A DNA stretch of 64,000 nt from Bacillota bacterium (GTDB lineage Bacteria; Bacillota; Clostridia; Lachnospirales; Lachnospiraceae), in the NCBI GenBank assembly GCA_023395555.1, contig JAEWYQ010000049.1, positions 19,567 through 83,566 on the forward strand, given 5' to 3'. The notes beneath the pieces were generated by a model. It did no database searches. It saw only the letters and a program-made list of their open reading frames with translations, and had not been told where the DNA came from. Below are positions 42,760-51,437 of this stretch, piece by piece. Position 1 is the stretch's first letter. Every line of letters begins with the position of its first letter. A program made the position numbers and the translations under genes.

Positions 42760-44025
42760 ATGTGGAAGAAATGGGCAAGAATAGTATCAATTCTGGTTTG
42801 CGGCTGCATTCTTTTGTCCGCTGCCGGCTGCAGCGGTAAACAGGAGGCAAAGACGGGCAACGCGAAAACCGTCGTAAAGTTTTCCTATTGGAACACGGAA
42901 GAAACGATGGAGCCACTCCTGAAATTACTCGGGGAAAGGCTGGACGATATTACGGTAGAGTATAATTATGTAGAAAACCAATTTTACGGAACAGCGGTCA
43001 AGACAAAATTATCTGCGGGGGAAGGCGATGATATCATCGCGTTTGGCGCACTGGATATTTTGTCACTGAGCAGCCAGGATAAGATTATGGATCTGACGGA
43101 GCAATATGGAAGTAAATATTCCTCCGCCGGCAAAGCGCCGTATACCATTGAAGGAAAGCTGTATGCCGTTCCAATGCTGAGCTGGTTTGAAGGTGTGTTC
43201 TACAATAAGGAGATTTTTTCGGAGCAGGGTCTGACGGCGCCGAAGACTTTTGACGAATGGCTTCAGGTTTGTGATACCTTAAGCGCAGCGGGTATAAAGC
43301 CCATGATCATGGGCGCGAAAGACGGGAGCGCATTGCTGAAATCCTGCTTGGGTTATGTCACGGCACAGTATTTGCTGGATGAGGGAAAGGATTTTGACAG
43401 TCAATTCGCGAAAGGCGAGGCTGCCCTGGCAGGAACCTGGGATCCCTATGTTACAAAGTGGAAGATGCTCATTGACAAAGGATATCTTACCGGTGATATG
43501 CTTGGGATGGACGAGGCACAGGCAATGGATGAATTTGTAACAGGCAAGGCGGCTATGTGGGCTTCGGGACCCTGGAATTATAACACGATGAAGCAAAAAA
43601 ACATAACGCTGAAGTTTGACATGTTCCCCTATCCGGGGGATTCTCCTGAAAAAGCTTGCCTGGTCGGTTCACCGGGCGCAGGCTTTATCATTAATAATGA
43701 CAGCGAGGTAAAGGACGCGGCACTCAAGGTGATGGATGTGATTTCCTCCCCCGAAGGGCAGGCGGCTTTAATCGAAGGCAATCCGGGCTCCAGCAGCTAC
43801 CTTGTCGGGGTGGAAACGGAACTGCCTGACGAATACGCTTCCGTGAAAGAGACTCTGGATCAGGGAAGGGTGTATTGCGCCTGGGAGAACTGGGGCCTCG
43901 GCACCAACAGCTTCAATAATTTTACCCAGGATCTGCAGGGTCTTGTCGCAAATCGTATTTCTGTTGAAAATTTATTAAAGGATGTAGATCAGATTGCTAT
44001 GTCCTTTATCAGAGGAGAAAATTAA
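42760..44025 (+). CDS. Sugar ABC transporter solute-binding lipoprotein (family 1)
   Basis: The 421-residue lipoprotein has signal MWKKWARIVSILVCGCILL and lipobox SAAGC (C24), then a family-1 (MalE-type) fold with FSYWNTEETMEPLL, a YAVPMLSWFEGVFYNKEIF hinge and GKAAMWASGPWN, the usual sugar-binding-protein signature. It starts with ATG 42760 (GTG 42757 possible). Its stop overlaps the start of the GH16 lipoprotein gene, so the two are co-translated. Partner permeases are 47966-49758. A glucan oligosaccharide ligand is inferred from the GH16 genes. Confidence 0.9.
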   Translation: MWKKWARIVSILVCGCILLSAAGCSGKQEAKTGNAKTVVKFSYWNTEETMEPLLKLLGERLDDITVEYNYVENQFYGTAVKTKLSAGEGDDIIAFGALDILSLSSQDKIMDLTEQYGSKYSSAGKAPYTIEGKLYAVPMLSWFEGVFYNKEIFSEQGLTAPKTFDEWLQVCDTLSAAGIKPMIMGAKDGSALLKSCLGYVTAQYLLDEGKDFDSQFAKGEAALAGTWDPYVTKWKMLIDKGYLTGDMLGMDEAQAMDEFVTGKAAMWASGPWNYNTMKQKNITLKFDMFPYPGDSPEKACLVGSPGAGFIINNDSEVKDAALKVMDVISSPEGQAALIEGNPGSSSYLVGVETELPDEYASVKETLDQGRVYCAWENWGLGTNSFNNFTQDLQGLVANRISVENLLKDVDQIAMSFIRGEN

Positions 44026-46055
44026 TGAAAAAAAGAATATACCGTGGGGTGATGATAGGGATGTTAAGTGTAAGCTTGCTGTCAGGCTTGTATGGATGCA
44101 GTTCAAAAAGCAAGGATGTTAAGGGAAACCCGTTGGAGAAGGAAGGATATACCCTTCTGTTCAACGATGAATTTGACGGTACAGAGCTGGATACCACAAA
44201 ATGGCTTCCGCAATATTTTCCGCATGCCACCGATTCGGCGCCCGGCTGTATGACAACCTATGAGATGAAGGATGGCTGTGTCAATATTATGATTGACGAT
44301 CAAACTCCGTTCTACAACAACAATTCCATAATGAAGGTTTCCTCCATCCAGACCTTCGAAAAAAACCTGCTGCATCCGGGAGCCGGAACAACAAATGTGA
44401 CCAATGTAGTATCTTATGAGAGCTTTGCAACACAATACGGGTACTTCGAAATGCGGGCCAAATTACCTGATTGCAAGGGCGGCGGCCATATCGCCTGGTG
44501 GATGATCGGTACCCAGGATGATGCACGTGAGGACGGTACACTCTCGAAGCAAACCGCCGAGATCGATATACTTGAAAATATTTTAGAATATACCAATGTT
44601 TTTTCACCAAAGGTTCATGCGTGGACGGATGAAGGACTGTCTGAGTTTGGAAAGGAAGTGGGCCTGGATGGGACCTATGACGACTCCTACCACATATATG
44701 CGATGGACTGGACACCCCAGGGGATAAAATTTCTTGTGGATGGGGAGGCGATAGCTTCCACCAAGAATTCACCCAAATACCGGATGGCTATGCTGATCGG
44801 TATCTACACCTTCGCCGAGGACGGCTGGTCGGGAAATGATAACGGAGTCTATCCAAAAACCTTCTCGATCGACTATATACGGGTCTATCATGACAACAAC
44901 GGTTATCCGGACGGAGAAACACTTCCGTCCACGCCGGTCACCCTGCCCGAGGATTCCGCCATACAGTGTCAGGCGCAACCGGTTACCGAAGATATCACAC
45001 AGGCTTCTTTTTACGACCCTGCCGTTGCCGCTTCTTTTTCCACGGATGCCACAGGCAAAGATATCAGTAATCTTTTTGACCGGGATTACGCTACTGATTT
45101 TTGTAGTGATGACGCTCCTGTCCTGCCGGCTGAGTTTGTATTTGAATGGGATATACCACAGAATGTTGACGTGTTGAGAATCGGAAGCTGGTATGCTGCC
45201 GGGCAGGCACCCACCTACCTTGAGCTGATGGCAAAAAAGACAGAGGAGTGGGAGAGTCTGGGATTATATAATGTTGCGTGGATCAGCGCTTCAGATATGC
45301 AGGAATATGTGGATATACCCGTCAACGTTTCAGACATAACCGGACTAAAGCTCGTGGTCAAAAATGCGAATTTGGGTTGGAACCACTATGTGATGACGGA
45401 ATTACAGCTGATCGATAGCGCAGGGGAAGCTGCGGTGCCGGAGGAACCGGATACAGAGGCTGCTTCGGAAGCGGTGGATAAATCCGAACCGGCGGATCAG
45501 CCGGAATCAACCACAGAAGTAAAACAGGAACCGGGAGCAAAGGATGACGACAAGACCTCAGAGGGAACACCGTCCGGCAAGGGAGAAGCTCTCCCCGTCT
45601 TATCAGGATCAAATCTGTCGGAGGCTTCTGTCCTCAGCTATCATGACGGAGCTATGAGCGGCGCCGGGCTGCAATCCGTCAAGGAGGTGGGAACTGACAA
45701 CGCCTATGTCAGTGAAGACAACCCCGATATGGGTAAACAGTATATCCAGTTTAACTGGGAGGAGGCGGTCAGCTTCGACCGGGTCATTTTAAGCTCCAGG
45801 TATTGTGGAACCCCGAACACAGACGGACAAGCACCGACCTCTTGGGAAATCTACATTTCCAGGGACGGAACAGACAACTGGAAGAAGGTTGGGAAGATCA
45901 TCCAGGCAGATTGGGAAGCGGGCGACGCACTGCAGGGGAAAGCAGTCGACGTATCAGGCGCCAAGGATGTTAAAGGGGTCAGAGTGCAAATAACCGATGC
46001 AAATCTATCCTGGGGCCACTATGCAGTCTATTCTATAGAAATAGGGGATAAATAA
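44025..46055 (+). CDS. GH16 beta-glucanase lipoprotein with two carbohydrate-binding-like domains
   Basis: The 676-residue protein has a lipoprotein signal (LYGC, C25) and a GH16 domain (about 38-295) with the catalytic E-x-D-x-x-E: E179, D181, E184 in AEIDILEN, and the laminarinase-like GYFEMRAKLP and GGGHIAWWM segments. A discoidin-like (F5/8 type C) sandwich (about 320-465), an acidic Pro/Glu linker and a second sandwich (about 530-675, VSEDNPDM and GHYAVYSIEI) follow. The second is close to the repeats of the wall-anchored GH16 at 51438. It would hydrolyse beta-1,3 or mixed-linkage glucan at the membrane surface. Its ATG overlaps the solute-binding protein stop. Confidence 0.9.
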   Translation: MKKRIYRGVMIGMLSVSLLSGLYGCSSKSKDVKGNPLEKEGYTLLFNDEFDGTELDTTKWLPQYFPHATDSAPGCMTTYEMKDGCVNIMIDDQTPFYNNNSIMKVSSIQTFEKNLLHPGAGTTNVTNVVSYESFATQYGYFEMRAKLPDCKGGGHIAWWMIGTQDDAREDGTLSKQTAEIDILENILEYTNVFSPKVHAWTDEGLSEFGKEVGLDGTYDDSYHIYAMDWTPQGIKFLVDGEAIASTKNSPKYRMAMLIGIYTFAEDGWSGNDNGVYPKTFSIDYIRVYHDNNGYPDGETLPSTPVTLPEDSAIQCQAQPVTEDITQASFYDPAVAASFSTDATGKDISNLFDRDYATDFCSDDAPVLPAEFVFEWDIPQNVDVLRIGSWYAAGQAPTYLELMAKKTEEWESLGLYNVAWISASDMQEYVDIPVNVSDITGLKLVVKNANLGWNHYVMTELQLIDSAGEAAVPEEPDTEAASEAVDKSEPADQPESTTEVKQEPGAKDDDKTSEGTPSGKGEALPVLSGSNLSEASVLSYHDGAMSGAGLQSVKEVGTDNAYVSEDNPDMGKQYIQFNWEEAVSFDRVILSSRYCGTPNTDGQAPTSWEIYISRDGTDNWKKVGKIIQADWEAGDALQGKAVDVSGAKDVKGVRVQITDANLSWGHYAVYSIEIGDK

Positions 46056-46076
46056 ACAACGGGCTCTTGTGAAAGC

Positions 46077-47702
46077 TTAAGGGCCGGCAGGGGAAGGCTG
46101 ATTTTTGACAAGGGGCAGCGTAATGGTTACTCTTGTACCTGCATTTGGAGTGCTGTTAACCGATACACCGTATTCCTGCCCGAAAAGCATCCGAATTCGT
46201 TCCATAACATTGGTTAATCCATACCCGTTTCCTTTTTTGATAAACAGGCGCCGGAGCTGATCCTTTTGGATTCCGGCGCCATTGTCTTCTATGTCAAAGC
46301 ATAAGAAATCGTCCCGCTGATAGAACCGCACAATAAGATGACCACGCCGGTTCTTCAAAGGATTGATCCCATGCTTGATTGCGTTTTCGACTACCGGCTG
46401 CAGAATAAAATTGCACACGGTATATTCCATCAAATCCTCCGCCAGCTCATAGGCTACTTCAAAGCCGTGATCCGTCAGCATCTGTTGGAGACTGATATAA
46501 GCACGGATGTTCTGAAGCTCCTTGCGCGCAGTGGTTAAGGCCTGGCCTCCGTTCAGATTGGTACGGTAATAGAGCGCAAGGTTGTTTGTGATATCACAGA
46601 TTGCCTCACCATCCCCCTCTATGGCGTACCAATTAATGGTATCCATAATATTGTACAAGAAATGGGGAGTAATCTTGGCCTGGAGCGCATCGATCTCCGC
46701 CTGCCGCTCCTGATCCTTGACAATACGTATCTCCTGAATTAAATTTTGGATTTTATCAGACATGGCATTTAAACAATCGGACAGCGTCCCTAATTCATCC
46801 GGTTCTCCCGGAGGCAGGGATATGATAAAATTCTGGGTTTCTATGGCCGTAACAGCGGAAGTGATCGAATCGATACGGCGGGAGATATACCGAAAAAATC
46901 CCCACATGAGCAATGCGGATAAAAGAATACAGATAATAATAACGGTAAAGGGAAGTCCGTAGGTCTGCATAAACTGCGGCCGTATATTTGACTGAGCAGT
47001 AAAGAACCGCAAGGATAAGTCCGTACCCGCCAGATCATAGTGAAACAGCTCTGTGAAATTCTCCCCGCCTGTGTCGCCATAGACAGGAATATCATGATTC
47101 AATACCATTAATTTCAGATCCCAATCATGGATACTGCCGTCGAACAGCTGCCGGTATTCGACATCAAATACCACAACCCCTAAGGTTACAGAGTCGTTAA
47201 AGCTTTGAATACGCTTCGCAATGAATATATGATCCTCTTTAAAATACCAATAAGCACCGTATTGATTGACGGTGCTGACATACCATTCCTCAGACTTCAC
47301 AGAAGTATTGTCCAAAAAGAAACGGCTGGCAACCTGCTTCCTGGGTTCCTTATAGATCTGAACAGATTTAATCAAATCATAATTATTGGTAAAAAAGAGG
47401 ATGGTCGGTTCTATGGAGGTGTTTAATAAATATACAGAATCGTAGATGTCAAGCGGTGTTGATAATAAGTTAACCAGAGAAGTATTTTGCGCGATCAGGA
47501 AGGTATAGTTACTGTAATTGCTTATATTATTCCGAATATTAGCAACAATTTGATCTGCCGAATTCTGATATGCTTTCATTACGCTTTTCTGATAAGCACG
47601 ACCGGAAATAATTGAAGTGTAAGCACCAAATATCATGATAATTACAATTGCAATCAAGCCGTACACCGATAATATTTTCTTTTTTAAACTCCAACGTTTC
47701 AT
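46077..47702 (-). CDS. YesM-type sensor histidine kinase
   Basis: The 541-residue kinase has a membrane helix at about 13-33, an extracytoplasmic Cache-like domain, a second helix at about 258-280, HAMP, and a His_kinase domain with ITPHFLYNIMDTINW (H347) and HATPase (NAIKHGINPL, DNGAGI, GYGLTNVMERI). It is of the LytS/YesM class that pairs with AraC-type regulators controlling sugar transport. ATG 47702 has AGGAAG; the longer frame runs through the promoter. It faces the GH16 gene tail to tail and diverges from the permease genes; its regulator is probably the YesN-type protein at 49842. Confidence 0.92.
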   Translation of the reverse strand: MKRWSLKKKILSVYGLIAIVIIMIFGAYTSIISGRAYQKSVMKAYQNSADQIVANIRNNISNYSNYTFLIAQNTSLVNLLSTPLDIYDSVYLLNTSIEPTILFFTNNYDLIKSVQIYKEPRKQVASRFFLDNTSVKSEEWYVSTVNQYGAYWYFKEDHIFIAKRIQSFNDSVTLGVVVFDVEYRQLFDGSIHDWDLKLMVLNHDIPVYGDTGGENFTELFHYDLAGTDLSLRFFTAQSNIRPQFMQTYGLPFTVIIICILLSALLMWGFFRYISRRIDSITSAVTAIETQNFIISLPPGEPDELGTLSDCLNAMSDKIQNLIQEIRIVKDQERQAEIDALQAKITPHFLYNIMDTINWYAIEGDGEAICDITNNLALYYRTNLNGGQALTTARKELQNIRAYISLQQMLTDHGFEVAYELAEDLMEYTVCNFILQPVVENAIKHGINPLKNRRGHLIVRFYQRDDFLCFDIEDNGAGIQKDQLRRLFIKKGNGYGLTNVMERIRMLFGQEYGVSVNSTPNAGTRVTITLPLVKNQPSPAGP

Positions 47703-47756
47703 AAGTACTTCCTCACTGGACATCTGTTTTGTAAAGCGGAACCATGAGCCTGTTTC

Positions 47757-47785
47757 AGTATAGCATTCATCCTCGGCACTGTAAA
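47757..47785 (-). promoter_or_regulatory. Promoter of the YesM-type kinase gene
   Basis: On the minus strand TTTACA (47785-47780) and TATACT (47762-47757) are 17 bases apart, 55 bases before the ATG. For the divergent permease genes only a TATACT at 47882-47887 is seen, without a well-placed -35, which fits activator control. Confidence 0.6.
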
Positions 47786-47965
47786 GCCTTGCTGCGCCTA
47801 TTTGCGGTCCCAACACAAACACCGTAAAAAACATGAAGGAATCGAAACATATTTGAATACACCGGTGCGGACAGGCGGGCTTATACTATAGAAAACGGCA
47901 TGGAGGGTGGGCGTTTCCTATCATACCTAAAATCAAAGAAAAACAGAACAATGGAGAATAAGTAA

Positions 47966-48874
47966 ATGACAAATCGAAACCTCAAACGGAAAAATAATCT
48001 GATCAGAAGCCTCAGCTACCATAGCATGGTACTTCCTATGATTATATTGTACTTCCTTTTTGTAATCTATCCTTTTATATCTACTATTATCTACAGCTTT
48101 ACCGATTATTCAAGCATGAAAATGTTTGCTTATGATTTTGCCGGATTGAATAATTATATCAAAGTATTCCGCACAAATGACCAGATGGACACAATTCTGA
48201 GGACGGTCAAATATGCCGTATTAATTACGGTGCTTCAGACCGCGTGTGCGCTGCCGCTGGCTGTTTTACTGAATACGAAGCTGAAGACGCGTAACATATT
48301 ACGGAGTATTTTCTTCTTTCCGGCTGTATTAAGTCCTATCGTAGTCGGCTATCTTTGGAGTTTTTTGCTTTCGACCTCATCCTATGGACCGATCAATAAT
48401 ATTCTGAGGGGAATTGGGCTGCCTGTCATTAATTTCTTCGGTAATCCGGATATTGCGCTGTATTCCATTATCCTTACACAGGTATGGCAGTGGACCGGAT
48501 GGTCCATGGTGATTATTTTGGCCAATTTGCAAAGCATTGACCATGCTCTGTATGAAGCGGCAAAAATCGACGGTGCGGGAGCGCTTCAAAGCTTTTTCCG
48601 TATCACGATGCCTTTACTGTACCCATCCGTCAATGTATTGATTGTAACCGGACTGATCGGAGGCCTAAAGGTCTACGATATCATCGTATCAACCACAGGA
48701 GGAGGGCCGTTTAATTCAACCTCAACCATCATTCAGTCAATCATTAACCAGGCGATCGGCGGCGGACAATATTCCATGGGTGCGGCTTTCAGTGTGATTT
48801 TCTTTATGATTGTCTTCATAATAACGAAGCTATTAATGTCGGTTATGAAAAGATGGGAGGAATGTATTCAATGA
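47966..48874 (+). CDS. Sugar ABC transporter permease (UgpA/MalF type)
   Basis: The 302-residue protein has six membrane helices and the permease EAA loop EAAKIDGAGALQSFFRITMP. The N-terminus MTNRNLKRKNNLIRS is basic and cytoplasmic. It forms the channel with the next permease for the CUT1-type importer; the cognate ATPase is not in this window and is probably a shared MsmK-type protein. Its stop overlaps the next start (ATGA). Confidence 0.93.
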   Translation: MTNRNLKRKNNLIRSLSYHSMVLPMIILYFLFVIYPFISTIIYSFTDYSSMKMFAYDFAGLNNYIKVFRTNDQMDTILRTVKYAVLITVLQTACALPLAVLLNTKLKTRNILRSIFFFPAVLSPIVVGYLWSFLLSTSSYGPINNILRGIGLPVINFFGNPDIALYSIILTQVWQWTGWSMVIILANLQSIDHALYEAAKIDGAGALQSFFRITMPLLYPSVNVLIVTGLIGGLKVYDIIVSTTGGGPFNSTSTIIQSIINQAIGGGQYSMGAAFSVIFFMIVFIITKLLMSVMKRWEECIQ

Positions 48875-49758
48875 ACAAAGAGGATCAATTTAAAAAAAAC
48901 AAAGAAGGCAAGGTGCCGGAGGCAAAAAAAAGAATGCCGTCTCCCCGGTACCTGCTGCTCGGCGCGGCGCTCTGGGCTTTGGCAGTTATTTTTCTGGTTC
49001 CCATCTATTATATGGTGATTTCAACCTTTAAGGATGCGCAATCAATTACCACGGCTCCTTTTGCCTTACCAAAATCACTTAATTTCGCTAAATATGTCAC
49101 TGCCTGGATAAAAATGCATTATCCACGGGTTTTCATGAACACGTTCCTGATTACGGCCTTATCGGTAATCGGCGCCATATTCCTGGCCTCTATCGCGGCG
49201 TATTCGATCGCCCGATATAAGAGTCGTTTTAATAAGCTGGTATTTTTTCTTGTTCTGTCGGGAATGATGATTCCGGGACAGGTCAATCTGGTGAGCTTAT
49301 ATAGTCTGGTTCGGAAGCTTGGGTTAATGGATAACATCTTCGGAATGGTTGTGATTAATGCCGGCGGCTGTACCTTGATGCCTCTGTTTCTAATGAAGAG
49401 CTTTATTTCCACTACGATTCCCATCGAGCTGGAAGAAGCGGCGAAGATTGACGGCTGCAATCTCTTTCAAACCTTCTTCAAGGTGGTGCTTCCGCTGTTA
49501 GGTCCGATAACCGCAACCTGCGCGATTATACTGACGCTTTCCATATGGAATGATTATTTAAATCCTATGCTTTTTTTACAGAGCAGGGAAAACGCCACAA
49601 TTTTACTTGAAGTAAACCGGAATATAGGACAGTTTACCGTTGATTGGTCGGAAATGTTTCCTATGCTTGTGCTGGGGATTGCCCCCCTGTCCATTTTCTA
49701 CCTGCTCATGCAGAAGAATATCATATCAGGTGCCATAACAGGAGCAATCAAGGGATAA
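48871..49758 (+). CDS. Sugar ABC transporter permease (UgpE/MalG type)
   Basis: The 295-residue protein has six membrane helices and the EAA loop EEAAKIDGCNLFQTFFKVVLP. The ATG at 48871 overlaps the preceding stop and has GGGAGG 10 bases upstream; an in-frame start at 48853 precedes that Shine-Dalgarno. Second subunit of the glucan-oligosaccharide importer inferred for this locus. Confidence 0.93.
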   Translation: MNKEDQFKKNKEGKVPEAKKRMPSPRYLLLGAALWALAVIFLVPIYYMVISTFKDAQSITTAPFALPKSLNFAKYVTAWIKMHYPRVFMNTFLITALSVIGAIFLASIAAYSIARYKSRFNKLVFFLVLSGMMIPGQVNLVSLYSLVRKLGLMDNIFGMVVINAGGCTLMPLFLMKSFISTTIPIELEEAAKIDGCNLFQTFFKVVLPLLGPITATCAIILTLSIWNDYLNPMLFLQSRENATILLEVNRNIGQFTVDWSEMFPMLVLGIAPLSIFYLLMQKNIISGAITGAIKG

Positions 49759-49841
49759 ACGGGGAGGAGTGCCTATCCTTGCATTTCTGTTAATTGGTTG
49801 CTAATATGAATTAACCTAATATGGAAAGGGCGGGTGGTATT

Positions 49842-51353
49842 GTGTATAAGCTATTGATTGCAGAGGATGAGAAAAAGGTGCGTAGCGGCCTTAAAAAATT
49901 AATCGAACGTTTTCGCTACCCCGTCGAGGTAGTGGAAGCGTCCAATGGGGAGGAAGCGCGTATCCTGCTGGAGCAGTCTCCCGTGGATATTTTGATGACT
50001 GATGTGGAAATGCCGCTAATCAGCGGTCTGGCGCTGGGGGCAATCGCAAGGAGGCTTTATCCGGATATTAAAATTATTATTTTCAGTGCGTACAGCAAAT
50101 TTGAATACGCGCGCAGTGCGATCACACTGGATGCGGTACATTATTTACTGAAGCCAATTGATATTAACGAATTCAAAGGGGTTATGGGTAGGGTTCTGGA
50201 TTTGTGCAGCCAGGAGAAGCCCGCTTCCCTGAGATTCCTGACCAATGAACAGGACCGTATGTTCCGGGACAGCTTCCGGGATTCTTCCTTTACGGAGAAC
50301 ATCCTTTACAAGATACCGTATTTTAACGATACGAATGCGGACATGTATTATACCATGATCTACCTGTACATTAACCGGCCGGAGCTGTTTGATTATATGG
50401 AAGGGATCCGTAAGCTTATGTCTGTTGCAGGCGGGGAGGATAACCATATCTTTTTTATAGACGAGAAGCAATGTATCCTGGCTTTCAAGCATCTCTACTA
50501 TAAAAGCCCGGATATTGCAGGCATCCATACCTCGATTACCTCCCTGTTCCACGGAAAGACCGGTGAGGGTCCTATCCTGTATACCCTGATTGGCAAGGAT
50601 GTCCGCGGAATACATGCAATTAAGGAGGAACTCGGGCATATCCTGAAGCTGTCCGAATTGACCTTTTACATTACAGATCACATGGTTATGCATACCGATT
50701 ATGAACCATATGCCGGCTATAAAGTAAATTCCCTGGATACCGGACCTATCGTTGAAGCGATAGACAAGGATATTGAAGACGGGAGTTTTCTGAAGCTGAA
50801 GGCGGATATCGGAACGCTGATCCAGGCATTAAAAGCCAATAGCCAGATCAGCCCCTTATATGTGAAATATATTTTTTCGGACATCCTGTGGAAGCTGGCG
50901 GATGCCGTTGATTCCTCCGTGCTTCCGAAAATTGAGGCAGCCACGAAGTCAATCATGACGATATCGAATATCGCATTGCTTGAGGACAGCCTGTATCCGG
51001 TGATCGATCAATTGGACACAGGGATTGAAGCCGGAAGCAGGATTGTTGAAAGGATCCTCCAATGCATCCGGGAGGAGTATGCAAAGGATCTATCGTTGGA
51101 TTATATAGCAGATAAGGTTTTTCTGTCCCCTTCCTATACAAGCAGTTTATTTAAAAAGGAAACAGGGCAGACGCTGACTTATTATATTAATCAGGTGCGA
51201 ATGAAAAAAGCCAAAGAGCTGTTAAAAAGCACAAATATGAAATTGGTGGATGTATCCCTGGCTGTGGGATATTCCAGCCAGATCTATTTTAGTATGCTGT
51301 TTAAGAACCTGTTTGGGATGACACCGACCCAATACCGGGATTCGCGCCAGTAA
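49842..51353 (+). CDS. YesN-type response regulator with AraC DNA-binding domain
   Basis: The 503-residue protein has a receiver domain (D54 in ILMTDVEMP, K near 106 in YLLKPI), a middle linker domain and a C-terminal AraC helix-turn-helix pair (about 405-503, with LDYIADKVFLSPSYTSSLFKKETG and VGYSSQIYFSMLFKNLFGMTPTQYR). The start is the GTG at 49842, since the ATG at 49821 lacks a ribosome binding site. A GTTAATT/AATTAAC inverted repeat (49789-49815) precedes it. It most likely answers the YesM-type kinase at 46077 and activates the transporter and GH16 genes. Confidence 0.93.
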   Translation: MYKLLIAEDEKKVRSGLKKLIERFRYPVEVVEASNGEEARILLEQSPVDILMTDVEMPLISGLALGAIARRLYPDIKIIIFSAYSKFEYARSAITLDAVHYLLKPIDINEFKGVMGRVLDLCSQEKPASLRFLTNEQDRMFRDSFRDSSFTENILYKIPYFNDTNADMYYTMIYLYINRPELFDYMEGIRKLMSVAGGEDNHIFFIDEKQCILAFKHLYYKSPDIAGIHTSITSLFHGKTGEGPILYTLIGKDVRGIHAIKEELGHILKLSELTFYITDHMVMHTDYEPYAGYKVNSLDTGPIVEAIDKDIEDGSFLKLKADIGTLIQALKANSQISPLYVKYIFSDILWKLADAVDSSVLPKIEAATKSIMTISNIALLEDSLYPVIDQLDTGIEAGSRIVERILQCIREEYAKDLSLDYIADKVFLSPSYTSSLFKKETGQTLTYYINQVRMKKAKELLKSTNMKLVDVSLAVGYSSQIYFSMLFKNLFGMTPTQYRDSRQ

Positions 51354-51360
51354 TACCGCA

Positions 51361-51391
51361 GTAAATACGGTTGTGACGTCCGATCGTATTT
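51361..51391 (+). other. Inverted repeat between yesN-like gene and the large GH16
   Basis: AAATACG (51363-51369) pairs with CGTATTT (51385-51391), with no T run. It could be an operator or a weak terminator in the 84-base gap. Confidence 0.3.
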
Positions 51392-51437
51392 AGCTTTATA
51401 TAGATAACAAAAAGAGAAGGTAGAATGGAGGATTAAC